From: Pseudomonas putida S13.1.2
GTDB taxonomy: Bacteria > Pseudomonadota > Gammaproteobacteria > Pseudomonadales > Pseudomonadaceae
Direction: 5' to 3'
DNA length: 64,000 nt
Assembly: GCF_000498395.2 (NCBI RefSeq)
Contig: NZ_CP010979.1
Coordinates: 5,490,501 to 5,554,500 of the forward strand
The first letter of the stretch is position 1, and each line of letters opens with the position of its first letter. Shown here one piece after another: positions 25,391 through 34,497 of this stretch. The notes beneath the pieces were generated by a model. It saw only the letters and a list, made by a program, of their open reading frames with translations. It did not search any database and was not told where the DNA came from. A program made the position numbers and the translations under genes.

Positions 25391-27451
25391 GTGAACAAGC
25401 CTGCCACCTCCGTCACCGCAACCACCGTGAGCCCGCGTACCCGCAGCATCGCGCAGATTACCGTGCTGTTCCTGATTCTGATCTTGTCGATCATCCTGCT
25501 GTTCGCCAACTTCGCGTACCTGAACACCCAATCCAACTACGACAAGCAGTACATCGGTCATGCCGGCGAACTGCGGGTGTTGTCGCAACGCATCGCCAAG
25601 AACGCCACCGAAGCGGCCACCGGCAAGGCCCTGGCCTTCAAGCTGCTATCGGATGCGCGCAACGATTTTGAACGGCGCTGGGGCTACCTGCGCCAGGGTG
25701 ACAAGTCCACCGGCCTGCCGCCGGCGCCGCCCACGGTGCGTGACGAGATGGAATCGGTACGCCGCGACTGGGAAAACCTGCGCAAGAACACCGACACCAT
25801 CCTGGCCAGCGAGCAGACCGTGCTGTCGCTGCACCAGGTGGCGGCGACGCTGGCCGAAACCGTGCCGCAGTTGCAGGTGGAATACGAGAAAGTGGTCGAG
25901 ATCCTGCTGCAAAGCGGCGCCCCGGCCAACCAGGTAGCGGTGGCCCAGCGCCAGCTGTTGCTGGCCGAGCGCATCCTAGGTTCGGTCAACACCGTGCTGG
26001 CCGGTGACGATGCCGCAGCCCAGGCGGCCGACGCCTTTGGCCGCGATGCCGGGCGCTTTGGCCAAGTGCTGGAGGGCATGCTTAGCGGTAACGCGGCAAT
26101 CCAGGTAACCCGCGTCGAAGACGCCGACGCCCGTGCACGTCTGGCTGAAATCGCCGAACTGTTCCAGTTCGTTGCCGGCTCTGTGGATGAAATCCTCGAA
26201 ACCTCGCCCGAACTGTTCCGCGTGCGCGAGGCAGCAGGCAACATCTTCAGCCTGTCGCAAACCCTGCTCGACGAAGCGTCGCACCTGGCCAACGGTTTCG
26301 AGAACCTGGCCGGCGGGCGCACCCTCGACACCGTTGGCGGCTACGCCCTGGGCCTGCTTGCGCTGGCCTCGATCATCCTCATCGGCCTGGTCATGGTGCG
26401 CACCACCAACCGCCAGCTGCGCGAAACGGCGGAAAAGAACGAACGCAACCAGCAGGCGATCATGCGCCTGCTCGACGAAATCGAAGAGCTGGCCGATGGC
26501 GACCTGACCGTAACCGTATCGGTAACCGAGGACTTCACCGGCGCCATTGCCGACTCGATCAACTATTCCGTGGACCAGCTGCGCGACCTGGTGGCCACCA
26601 TCAACCACAGCGCCGTGCAGGTGGCCGCGGCCGTGCAGGACACGCAAAACACCGCTCGCCAGCTTGCCAAGGCCTCCGAGCACCAGGCCGAGCAGATCAG
26701 CGAGGCCTCCGAGGCGGTTGGCGACATGGTCGAGTCGATCGACCGGGTATCCGCGCATGCCTACGAATCGGCCAAGGTGGCCGAACGCTCGGTGGCCATC
26801 GCCAACAAGGGTAACGAGGTGGTGCACAACACCATCAATGGCATGGACAACATTCGCGAGCAGATCCAGGACACCGCCAAGCGGATCAAGCGCCTGGGTG
26901 AGTCTTCCCAGGAAATCGGCGACATCGTCAGCCTGATCGACGACATTGCCGACCAGACCAACATCCTTGCCCTCAACGCGGCGATCCAGGCCTCGCTGGC
27001 CGGTGAGGCCGGCCGTGGTTTTGCCGTGGTCGCCGACGAGGTGCAGCGCCTGGCCGAACGCTCGTCATCGGCCACCCGCCAGATAGAGGCGCTGGTGCGC
27101 ACCATCCAGGCCGACACCAACGAGGCGGTAATCTCCATGGAGCAGACCACCGCCGAAGTGGTGCGCGGCGCCCGCCTGGCCCAGGATGCCGGGGTGGCGC
27201 TGGCGGAGATCGAAGGGGTGTCGCAGAACCTCGCCGACCTTATCCACAGCATCTCCGACGCTGCCCAGTTGCAGACCTCGTCGGCCGGGCAGATCTCCCA
27301 CACCATGGCGGTCATCCAGCAGATTACCGCACAGACCTCCGCCGGCTCCGGGGCCACTGCCGACAGCATCCGCCACCTGGCCCGCATGGCCAGCGAGATG
27401 CGCCGTTCGGTGTCCGGCTTCACCCTGCCGCCACCTGCCGAGCCCAAGTGA
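25391..27451 (+). CDS. pilJ: PilJ, methyl-accepting chemotaxis protein of the Pil-Chp system
   Basis: A 686-aa transmembrane receptor. The first helix is at about residues 24-45 (ITVLFLILILSIILLFANF) and the second at about 318-336 (YALGLLALASIILIGLVMV), giving a roughly 270-residue periplasmic PilJ domain. A HAMP segment and a cytoplasmic signalling domain follow; the conserved hairpin tip EAGRGFAVVADEVQRLAERS is near 537-556. The GTG start at 25391 has AGGA upstream. The chpA open frame begins at the last codon. Confidence 0.95.
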   Translation: MNKPATSVTATTVSPRTRSIAQITVLFLILILSIILLFANFAYLNTQSNYDKQYIGHAGELRVLSQRIAKNATEAATGKALAFKLLSDARNDFERRWGYLRQGDKSTGLPPAPPTVRDEMESVRRDWENLRKNTDTILASEQTVLSLHQVAATLAETVPQLQVEYEKVVEILLQSGAPANQVAVAQRQLLLAERILGSVNTVLAGDDAAAQAADAFGRDAGRFGQVLEGMLSGNAAIQVTRVEDADARARLAEIAELFQFVAGSVDEILETSPELFRVREAAGNIFSLSQTLLDEASHLANGFENLAGGRTLDTVGGYALGLLALASIILIGLVMVRTTNRQLRETAEKNERNQQAIMRLLDEIEELADGDLTVTVSVTEDFTGAIADSINYSVDQLRDLVATINHSAVQVAAAVQDTQNTARQLAKASEHQAEQISEASEAVGDMVESIDRVSAHAYESAKVAERSVAIANKGNEVVHNTINGMDNIREQIQDTAKRIKRLGESSQEIGDIVSLIDDIADQTNILALNAAIQASLAGEAGRGFAVVADEVQRLAERSSSATRQIEALVRTIQADTNEAVISMEQTTAEVVRGARLAQDAGVALAEIEGVSQNLADLIHSISDAAQLQTSSAGQISHTMAVIQQITAQTSAGSGATADSIRHLARMASEMRRSVSGFTLPPPAEPK

Positions 27452-27474
27452 AGCCCCGCGTTGAGGAAGTGACC

Positions 27475-30400
27475 ATGGCATCTGTTGCTGTAAGCCCCGA
27501 GCGCCACGACACGGTGGCGCTGGCCTGGACCAAGGCTGCCATCCTCGACTGCCTGGGCCAGGCGCGCCAGGCGCTGGAGCGTTTTGCCGGCGAGCCTGGC
27601 GAGCTGTCGATACTGGCCTTTGTGGTCGACAACCTGCACCAGGTGCATGGCTGCCTGCGCATGCTCGAGCTGCGAGGTGCCACGCGCCTGGCCGAGGAAC
27701 TGGAGCTGTTCGCCAAGGCCATGGCCGACGGCCAGGTGAGCCCACGGGGTGATTGCCTGGGTGCGTTGTTCCGCGGCCTGGAGCAATTGCCCTCATACCT
27801 TGAGCGCTTGCGCGGTGCCCGCCACGACCTGCCGTTGGTGATGCTGCCGCTGCTCAACCAGCTGCGCGCCTGCCGTGGCATTGAGCCGCTGGCCCAGGCC
27901 AGCTTGATCAGCGGTGCTGCGCAGCGCTTTGCCGGCTCCGACGACCTGGCCAACCTCGACCTGTCGCTGGGCAACTGGCGCGAACAGTTGCAGGCCGGGC
28001 CGGGCCGCGATGCCCTGCGCTCGGTGGTGACCGCACTGTGCGACGACCTTATGCGCATAAAGGAGCGCCTGGACCAGTTCGTGCGCAGCGATCGCCAGCA
28101 CAGCGAGCAGCTCGATGCCCTGCTGGCGCCGCTGCGCCACGTGGCCGATACCCTGGCGGTACTGGGTTTTCAGCAACCACGGCGGGTGATCATCGACCAG
28201 GTGCTGGCGCTGCAGGCCCTGGCCCAGGGCGAGCGGGCCGTGGACGACGCGGTGTTGATGGATGTAGCGGGCGCCCTGCTGTATGTGGAAGCGTCCCTGA
28301 ACGGCATGGTCGGCCCGCTGGAGGAAAACGGCCAGGGCGGCCTGCCAGGCTCGGATCTGGCCGAAATACGCCAGCTGGTGTTGAACGAGTCGCTGAACGT
28401 GTTGCAGCAGGCCAAGGACCTGATCGGCGACTATGTGGAGTCCGACTGGCCCCGGCAGCGCCTGCAACCCTTGCCTGGGCTGTTGCAGCAGGTGCGCGGG
28501 GCGTTGGCCATGTTGATGCTACCCGCCGTGGCCGAGCTGTTTGCCGGCTGCGCAAGTTATGCGCAACGTTGGTTGCAGCACCTGGAGGACGAACCGCCCG
28601 CCGACGAGCTGAGCCACCTGGCCGAGGCCTTGAGCGCCGCTGAATGCTACCTGCAGTGGCGGGTGGCCGACCCGCTGGCGGACGGCCAGCCGTTCATCGA
28701 TATGGCGCGTGCCAGCCTGGCAGCGTTGGGCGTGCACTGTGCACAGGCCGACGCCCGAGCGGGCCTGGATAGCCATGGCGATGGCATCGATGACGAGCTG
28801 CGCGAGGTGTTCCTCGAAGAAGCAGGCGAGTTGCTGCCGGAAATCGAGCGCCACTGGCTGCGCTGGCGTGCCGACAACCAGCAGCGCGCGGCGTTGGGGG
28901 AAGTGCGCCGTGCGCTGCATACGCTCAAAGGCAGTGGCCGCATGGTGCATGCCGAGGCCGTGGCTGAACTGGCCTGGGGCGCCGAGCACCTGCTGAACCG
29001 GGTGCTGGAGGGCCGCAGCGTGCTCAGCCCGGAAGGCGTGGTGGCCCTGCAACAGGTGTTCGTCCATCTGCCTGATCTGCTGGCCGACTTTGCCGCCGGC
29101 CAGCTGCCGCAACTGACCGAAATCGAACAACTGGCCGGGCACCTGCATGCCCTGGCGGAAAACGACGCACCGGCGGCCAGTATCGATGGCCTCGATCCAC
29201 AGTTGCTGGATATCTTCCGCAGTGAGGCACAGGGCCATTTGGCCACCCTTGATGATTTCCTGCAGGGCGCCGATGGCCACGACACGCCGGTCAGCGACGG
29301 CCTGCAACGTGCCCTGCACACGCTCAAGGGCAGTGCCGCCATGGCCGGGGTGATGCCGGTCGCCGAGCTGGCCACCGCCTTCGACCGCCTCGCCCGTGAA
29401 TACAAGGGCCATCAACTGCCATTGCAAATGGCCGAGATCGAATGGCTGGAAGCCGCGCGCTCGCTGTTCCACCTGGGCCTGGCGCAACTCGACAGCACAC
29501 CCCTGGCCGCCATCCCTGGCGCCGCAGAACTGATCGAAGCGGTTGGCCAGGCAGTCGATAGCCGCCTGGCCGGCGGGCATGACGACCCGCAGCATGCCCG
29601 GCGCAGCAAGCGCGACCCACAGCGGGTTGCCAGTTTCCTGGCCCAGGCCATGGACATTCTGCTGGATGCCGAGTCGTTGCTGTCGCGCTGGCAGCAACAG
29701 CCCGGCCAGCGCGACGCACTGGATACCCTGCTTGACCAGATGACCACCCTGGGCCACGCCGCGCACCTGGCCGACTTGTGGCAAATGGATGATGTGTGCG
29801 AGGCCTTGCTGGACCTGTATGGCGCCGTGGAAGAGGGCAGCCTGCCCGCTGATGCGCGCTTTTTCGCCCACACGCATCGCGCCCATGAGGCCCTGCTGGA
29901 CATGCTCGACGAAGTGGCGGCCGGGCAGGACATCGTGTCGCGCCCGGAGCTGGTCGACAGCTTGCGCAACCTGCTGGACCAGGCCTTGCCACCGGATGCC
30001 ACCGGCCTGGTGGGCATCGACACGGTAACACCGCTGCACCCGGACATGGACCTGAGCGATACCTTGGGGCTGTCGCATAACCCTTTGTTGCCAGAGCTGG
30101 TTGAGCCACTGCCCGAAGACCCGGAAAGCCCAGGCGAAGAGCTGCTGGAAGTGTTCCTCGAAGAAAGCTCGGACATCGTCGAGAGCGCCGCCGCAGCCCT
30201 GGCGCGCTGGCAGGCCGACCCGCGCAGCAGCGTCGAGGTCGACAACCTGATGCGCGACCTGCACACCCTCAAGGGTGTGGCGCGCATGGTCGAAATTGCG
30301 CCGATCGGTGACCTGGCCCACGAACTGGAATTTCTTTACGAGCTGCTGGCGGCCGGGCGTTTGCCGCCGAGCCCGCCACTGTTCGCCCTGTTGCAGAATT

Positions 30401-32415
30401 GCCATGACCGGCTGGCGCACATGCTTGATGCCGTGCGCCTGGGGCAGCCTTTGCATGCCGCCACGGCGCTGATCGACTATATCCGCAACTTCAGCAGTGC
30501 GGCCCTCACCGACAGTGCAGCCGGCCAAGGGCCGGTCGAAGCCGCCGCCAGCGAGGTACCGGCGGCAGCGCCAGAGCGGGCGCCAGGCGACATGGTCAAG
30601 GTTGATGCCGAGTTGCTCGATGACCTCGGCAACCTGGCCGGCGAACACTCGATCATTCGTGGGCGCATCGAGCAGCAGGTCAACGACGCGCAGTTCGCCC
30701 TCAACGAGATGGAAACCACCCTGGAGCGCATGCGCGACCAGTTGCTGCGCCTGGACAACGAGACCCAGGGGCGGATCTCCAGCCGCCAGGCATTTGAAGG
30801 CGATGCCTATGACGACTTCGACCCCCTGGAAATGGACCGCCATTCGCAGTTGCAGCAACTGTCGCGGGCCTTGTTCGAGTCTGCCTCGGACTTGCTCGAC
30901 CTGAAGGAAACCCTGGCCCAGCGTGCTCAGGAGGCGTACAGCCTGCTACAACAGCAGGCGCGGGTGAACAGCCAGTTGCAGGAAGGCCTGACCGCCACCT
31001 TGATGGTGCCCTTCGAACGCCTGGTACCTCGGCTGCAGCGTGTGGTGCGGCAGGTGGCCAGCGAACTGGGCAAGCAGGTGGAACTGGTGGTTGGCAACGC
31101 CGAAGGCGAACTGGACCGCAGTGTGCTCGAACGCATGGTGGCGCCGCTGGAGCACATGCTGCGCAACGCTGTCGACCATGGCCTGGAAAGCCGCGAAGCA
31201 CGGCTGGCCGCTGGCAAGCCGGAACAGGGCACCATCCACCTGAATTTGCTGCACGAAGGTGCCGATATCGTTATCGAAATGACTGACGACGGTGCCGGTG
31301 TGCCACTGGACGCGGTGCGGCGCAAGGCCATCAAGCGCGGCCTGCTGGACCCCCAGGCAGACTTGAGCGATCACGAGATCCTGCAGTTCATCCTGCGCCC
31401 GGGTTTTTCCACCGCCGAAAAGATCACCCAGATTTCCGGGCGCGGCCTGGGCATGGACGTGGTGCACGAGGAGGTCAAGCAACTGGGTGGTTCGATGAGC
31501 ATCGAGTCGGCCCTGGGCAAGGGGGCGCGCTTCTTGATCCGCCTGCCGTTCACCGTGTCGATCAACCGTGCGCTGATGGTGCACCTGGGCGAGGAGCAGT
31601 ACGCCATCCCGCTCAATACCATCGAGGGTATCGTTCGCGTGCCGCCGGCAGAGCTTGCGGTCTGCTACCAGCTGGACACGCCCCGCTATGTCTACGCCGG
31701 CCATGAATACGAGCTGCGCTACCTGGGCGAGTTGCTGCAAGGCCTGCCGCGCCCCGCGCTGCTGGGGCAGAGCGTGCCGTTGCCGGTGCTGCTGGTGCAT
31801 TCCAAGGAGCAGTCGTTCGCCATCCAGGCCGACAGCCTGTCGCCCAGCCGCGAGATCGTGGTGAAGAGCCTGGGGCCGCAGTTTGCTGCGGTTGCAGGGC
31901 TGTCGGGGGCGACATTGCTGGGCGATGGCCGGGTCGTGCTGATTCTCGACCTGCTTGGCCAGCTGCGCGGCCAGCAGCGGCGCCTGGCCCGTTTGCCCGG
32001 TGGCGGCACCCAGCGCCAACTGCTCGGCCCGGCGCCGCGGCGTGCGTTGCTGGTGATGGTGGTGGATGACTCGGTGACCGTGCGCAAAGTCACCAGCCGG
32101 CTGCTGGAGCGCCACGGCATGAGCGTGCTCACGGCCAAGGACGGGGTCGATGCCATGGCCCTGCTGGAAGACCACCGCCCCGACGTATTGCTGCTGGACA
32201 TTGAAATGCCACGCATGGACGGCTTTGAGGTGGCCACACGCATTCGCCGTGACGAGCGGCTGAAAGACCTGCCAATCATCATGATCACCTCCCGCACCGG
32301 GCAGAAGCACCGCGACCGTGCCATGGCTATTGGCGTCAACGAATACCTGGGCAAGCCGTACCAGGAGTCGCTGCTGTTGCAGAGCATCGCCCATTGGAGC
32401 CAGGCCCATGCTTGA
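27475..32415 (+). CDS. chpA: ChpA, chemotaxis histidine kinase with multiple Hpt domains and C-terminal REC
   Basis: A 1646-aa CheA-type kinase. Canonical phosphotransfer motifs HTLKGS occur near residues 480 and 614 and HTLKGV near 928, plus degenerate Hpt-like helices near 51 (HQVHGCLRM) and about 760. The kinase core has an N-box LRNAVDHGLESR near 1225 and DDGAGVPLDAV. A CheW-like domain follows, then a REC domain from about 1525 with VVDDSVTVRK, LLLDIEMPRMDG and a KPY lysine. P. aeruginosa ChpA is markedly longer, so this one appears reduced. The ATG at 27475 is chosen for its GAGGAA site; a GTG at 27448 overlapping the pilJ stop is possible. Confidence 0.95.
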   Translation: MASVAVSPERHDTVALAWTKAAILDCLGQARQALERFAGEPGELSILAFVVDNLHQVHGCLRMLELRGATRLAEELELFAKAMADGQVSPRGDCLGALFRGLEQLPSYLERLRGARHDLPLVMLPLLNQLRACRGIEPLAQASLISGAAQRFAGSDDLANLDLSLGNWREQLQAGPGRDALRSVVTALCDDLMRIKERLDQFVRSDRQHSEQLDALLAPLRHVADTLAVLGFQQPRRVIIDQVLALQALAQGERAVDDAVLMDVAGALLYVEASLNGMVGPLEENGQGGLPGSDLAEIRQLVLNESLNVLQQAKDLIGDYVESDWPRQRLQPLPGLLQQVRGALAMLMLPAVAELFAGCASYAQRWLQHLEDEPPADELSHLAEALSAAECYLQWRVADPLADGQPFIDMARASLAALGVHCAQADARAGLDSHGDGIDDELREVFLEEAGELLPEIERHWLRWRADNQQRAALGEVRRALHTLKGSGRMVHAEAVAELAWGAEHLLNRVLEGRSVLSPEGVVALQQVFVHLPDLLADFAAGQLPQLTEIEQLAGHLHALAENDAPAASIDGLDPQLLDIFRSEAQGHLATLDDFLQGADGHDTPVSDGLQRALHTLKGSAAMAGVMPVAELATAFDRLAREYKGHQLPLQMAEIEWLEAARSLFHLGLAQLDSTPLAAIPGAAELIEAVGQAVDSRLAGGHDDPQHARRSKRDPQRVASFLAQAMDILLDAESLLSRWQQQPGQRDALDTLLDQMTTLGHAAHLADLWQMDDVCEALLDLYGAVEEGSLPADARFFAHTHRAHEALLDMLDEVAAGQDIVSRPELVDSLRNLLDQALPPDATGLVGIDTVTPLHPDMDLSDTLGLSHNPLLPELVEPLPEDPESPGEELLEVFLEESSDIVESAAAALARWQADPRSSVEVDNLMRDLHTLKGVARMVEIAPIGDLAHELEFLYELLAAGRLPPSPPLFALLQNCHDRLAHMLDAVRLGQPLHAATALIDYIRNFSSAALTDSAAGQGPVEAAASEVPAAAPERAPGDMVKVDAELLDDLGNLAGEHSIIRGRIEQQVNDAQFALNEMETTLERMRDQLLRLDNETQGRISSRQAFEGDAYDDFDPLEMDRHSQLQQLSRALFESASDLLDLKETLAQRAQEAYSLLQQQARVNSQLQEGLTATLMVPFERLVPRLQRVVRQVASELGKQVELVVGNAEGELDRSVLERMVAPLEHMLRNAVDHGLESREARLAAGKPEQGTIHLNLLHEGADIVIEMTDDGAGVPLDAVRRKAIKRGLLDPQADLSDHEILQFILRPGFSTAEKITQISGRGLGMDVVHEEVKQLGGSMSIESALGKGARFLIRLPFTVSINRALMVHLGEEQYAIPLNTIEGIVRVPPAELAVCYQLDTPRYVYAGHEYELRYLGELLQGLPRPALLGQSVPLPVLLVHSKEQSFAIQADSLSPSREIVVKSLGPQFAAVAGLSGATLLGDGRVVLILDLLGQLRGQQRRLARLPGGGTQRQLLGPAPRRALLVMVVDDSVTVRKVTSRLLERHGMSVLTAKDGVDAMALLEDHRPDVLLLDIEMPRMDGFEVATRIRRDERLKDLPIIMITSRTGQKHRDRAMAIGVNEYLGKPYQESLLLQSIAHWSQAHA

Positions 32416-32881
32416 ACTGATTTCCGGCCAGCGCAGCAGCCTGACCGGACTGTTGCTGCCGCTGGGTGACCGTACCCTGGTGTTGCCCAACGTGGCGGTG
32501 GCCGAGTTGAGCGGGCAGCGCAACCTGGTGTGCCACCCCGGCGACCCCGCCTGGCACCTGGGCTGGATCGACTGGCGCCAACAGCGCCTGCCGCTGATCG
32601 GCTTCGAGGCGGCGTGCGGTGGTGAAACACCGTGCGGCGAGCGGGCCCGGGTGGTGGTGCTCAATGCACTGGGTGACACCGGCCTGCGCTACCTGGCGCT
32701 GTTGCTGCAGGACATACCGCGCTCGTGCAAGCTCGACAGCCAGTTGAACTACGTGGATGTGGCGCTGGGCAGGCTGGAACTGGCGGCGGTGCAGGTGGGC
32801 GAGCAGGTGGCTCGGGTGCCGGATCTGGTTGCACTGGAAAGGCTGGTGCGTGACGCGGATCTGCAACCTGACCTTGATTAG
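32408..32881 (+). CDS. CheW-like protein, ChpC-type, downstream of chpA
   Basis: A 157-aa protein with a weakly conserved CheW-like fold (LLLPLGDRTLVLPNVAVAEL, then LGWIDWRQQRLPLIGFE). It overlaps the end of chpA by 8 bases and closes the operon. Its position and length match ChpC of P. aeruginosa, but the chpB methylesterase gene that lies between them there is absent here. It is probably a second coupling protein bringing other receptors to ChpA. Confidence 0.85.
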   Translation: MLELISGQRSSLTGLLLPLGDRTLVLPNVAVAELSGQRNLVCHPGDPAWHLGWIDWRQQRLPLIGFEAACGGETPCGERARVVVLNALGDTGLRYLALLLQDIPRSCKLDSQLNYVDVALGRLELAAVQVGEQVARVPDLVALERLVRDADLQPDLD

Positions 32882-32883
32882 GA

Positions 32884-32918
32884 TGTAGGGCACAAGGCTG
32901 CTCCTACAGGGCTTGTGT
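32884..32918. repeat. Single REP arm, subtype C', after the chemosensory operon
   Basis: GCACAAGGCTGCTCCTACAG (32890 on) matches the arms of the pair at 38568-38644. Only one good arm is present, followed by a shortened GGGCTTGTG echo. Confidence 0.65.
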
Positions 32919-32996
32919 TTACCTTGAAATCGACACCGGGTGAGGCCATCAGCATCACATCAGGAACCCAGCCCACCTAAGGAGGTCTGTGTTTGC

Positions 32997-33614
32997 ATGT
33001 ATTACGGTGAACGCTTCAACGCCTGGACCCACCTGGTCGGTGCCGTCCTGGCCTGTATCGGTGCCATCTGGCTGATCGTGGTCGCGGGCCTGCAGGGCGA
33101 CCCGTGGAAGATCGTCAGTTTCTCCATCTACGGCGGCACGCTGCTGTTGCTGTACAGCATTTCCACCCTGTACCACAGCACCCGCGGGCGGGCGAAGGTG
33201 ATCATGCGCAAGCTCGATCACCTGTCGATCTACCTGCTGATCGCCGGCAGCTACACGCCATTCTGCCTGGTCAGCCTGCGCGGTCCCTGGGGCTGGAGCC
33301 TGTTCGGCGTGGTCTGGGGGCTGGCGGTAATCGGCATGCTGCAAGAGATCAAGCCGCGCTCCGAGGCGCGGATCCTGTCGATCATCATTTATGCCGTGAT
33401 GGGCTGGATCGTGCTGGTGGCAGTGAAGCCGTTGCTGCACTCGCTGGGCGGCGCCGGCTTTGCCTGGTTGGCCGCCGGCGGGGTGTTCTACACCGTGGGC
33501 ATCATCTTCTTCGCGCTCGACAGCCGCTTGCGCCACGCGCACGGCATCTGGCACCTGTTCGTGATTACCGGCAGCCTGCTGCACTTCGTGGCGGTGTCGT
33601 TCTACGTGCTCTAG
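32997..33614 (+). CDS. trhA: TrhA/hemolysin III family membrane protein
   Basis: A 205-aa integral membrane protein with about seven hydrophobic helices. It belongs to the PAQR-like hemolysin III family; LYHSTRGRAKVIMRKLDHLSIYL-type segments carry the conserved His and Asp of this family and HFVAVSFYVL closes the protein. Despite the old name the E. coli member is linked to membrane energetics and lipid homeostasis, not proven haemolysis. A strong AAGGAGG at 32979-32985 lies 11 bases before the ATG; earlier in-frame codons lack such a site. Confidence 0.93.
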   Translation: MYYGERFNAWTHLVGAVLACIGAIWLIVVAGLQGDPWKIVSFSIYGGTLLLLYSISTLYHSTRGRAKVIMRKLDHLSIYLLIAGSYTPFCLVSLRGPWGWSLFGVVWGLAVIGMLQEIKPRSEARILSIIIYAVMGWIVLVAVKPLLHSLGGAGFAWLAAGGVFYTVGIIFFALDSRLRHAHGIWHLFVITGSLLHFVAVSFYVL

Positions 33615-34334
33615 CTAAAAATCGCCCCACAATTGCTGTGCCACCGACAGCGCCACCACTGGCGCAGTCTCGGTGCGCAGCACCCGTGGACCGAGGCGGG
33701 CAGCGTGGAAGCCAGACCCTTTGGCCTGCTCGACTTCGGCGTCGCTCAGACCGCCTTCGGGGCCGATCAGGAATGCCAGGGTCGCAGGTTTGTCGTGGCT
33801 GGTGAGCGGTTCGGCCACCGGGTGCAGGACCAGTTTCAGGTCGGCTTTGGTGCCTGTCAGCCATTCGGCCAGGGTCACGGGTGGGTGGATGACCGGCAAG
33901 GTAGAGCGGCCGCATTGTTCGCAGGCGCTGATCGCCACTTGGCGCCAGTGGGCCAGGCGCTTGTCGGCGCGCTCGTCTTTCAGCCGCACTTCGCAGCGTT
34001 CGCTGACGATCGGGGTGATTTCGTTGGCGCCAAGCTCGGTGGCTTTCTGGATCGCCCAATCCATGCGCTCGCCACGGGACAGGCCCTGGCCAAGGTGCAC
34101 GTGCAACGGTGAATCGGCCTGTCCGGCGAGGGCCCGGTCGAGGCTGACGCGTACGGTTTTCTTGCCCACTTCAAGCAACTGGCCGAGGTATTCCTGGCCG
34201 CTGCCGTCGAACAGCTGCACGGCGTCGCCGGGGGCCATGCGCAGTACGCGGCCGATGTAGTGGGCCTGGGCTTCGGGCAGGTCGTGCTCGCCAAGGCTCA
34301 GGGGGGCGTCGATGAAGAAGCGGGACAGTCTCAT
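33615..34334 (-). CDS. rsmE: RsmE, 16S rRNA m3U1498 methyltransferase
   Basis: A 239-aa SPOUT-class methyltransferase. It has an N-terminal PUA-like part (MRLSRFFIDAPL...HYIGRVLRM) and a C-terminal knot with IGPEGGLSDAEVE and LGPRVLRTETAPVVAL, which form the SAM site. It methylates U1498 of 16S rRNA. The start MRLSRFFI at 34334 is the family start; the open frame runs further upstream into a REP region. The ribosome-binding site is weak. Its stop codon abuts the stop of trhA, which is convergent. Confidence 0.95.
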   Translation of the reverse strand: MRLSRFFIDAPLSLGEHDLPEAQAHYIGRVLRMAPGDAVQLFDGSGQEYLGQLLEVGKKTVRVSLDRALAGQADSPLHVHLGQGLSRGERMDWAIQKATELGANEITPIVSERCEVRLKDERADKRLAHWRQVAISACEQCGRSTLPVIHPPVTLAEWLTGTKADLKLVLHPVAEPLTSHDKPATLAFLIGPEGGLSDAEVEQAKGSGFHAARLGPRVLRTETAPVVALSVAQQLWGDF

Positions 34335-34369
34335 GGGTTTGCTCGGTAAATAGAGAGACACAGATCCCC

Positions 34370-34470
34370 TGTGGGAGCGGGCGTGTCGATGCGTCGAACC
34401 GCCGCGAATCAGGCGCCGCGGTGCCTGGCAAGGGCTTCGCCCTTGTTCGCGGGCTCGCCCGCTCCCACAG
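34370..34470. repeat. REP element pair, subtype A, between bioA and rsmE
   Basis: Outer arms CTGTGGGAGCGGGCG (from 34370) and TTCGCGGGCTCGCCCGCTCC (34446-34465) face each other. The left arm is degenerate after 15 bases and the interior carries an extra GCGCCGCGGTGCC stem. Confidence 0.75.
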
Positions 34471-34497
34471 GAAAAGTGGTGTGGCGAATTGCCGGGC

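Noticed and set aside
28519..30858. 779-codon minus-strand open frame inside chpA
   Set aside because: chpA carries intact Hpt, kinase and REC motifs in its frame, whereas the antisense product has no motifs and a biased composition.
32997..33614. Haemolysin/toxin role for the hemolysin III gene
   Set aside because: The protein is a small multi-helix membrane protein of the PAQR-like TrhA family, and the old name is not evidence of haemolytic activity.
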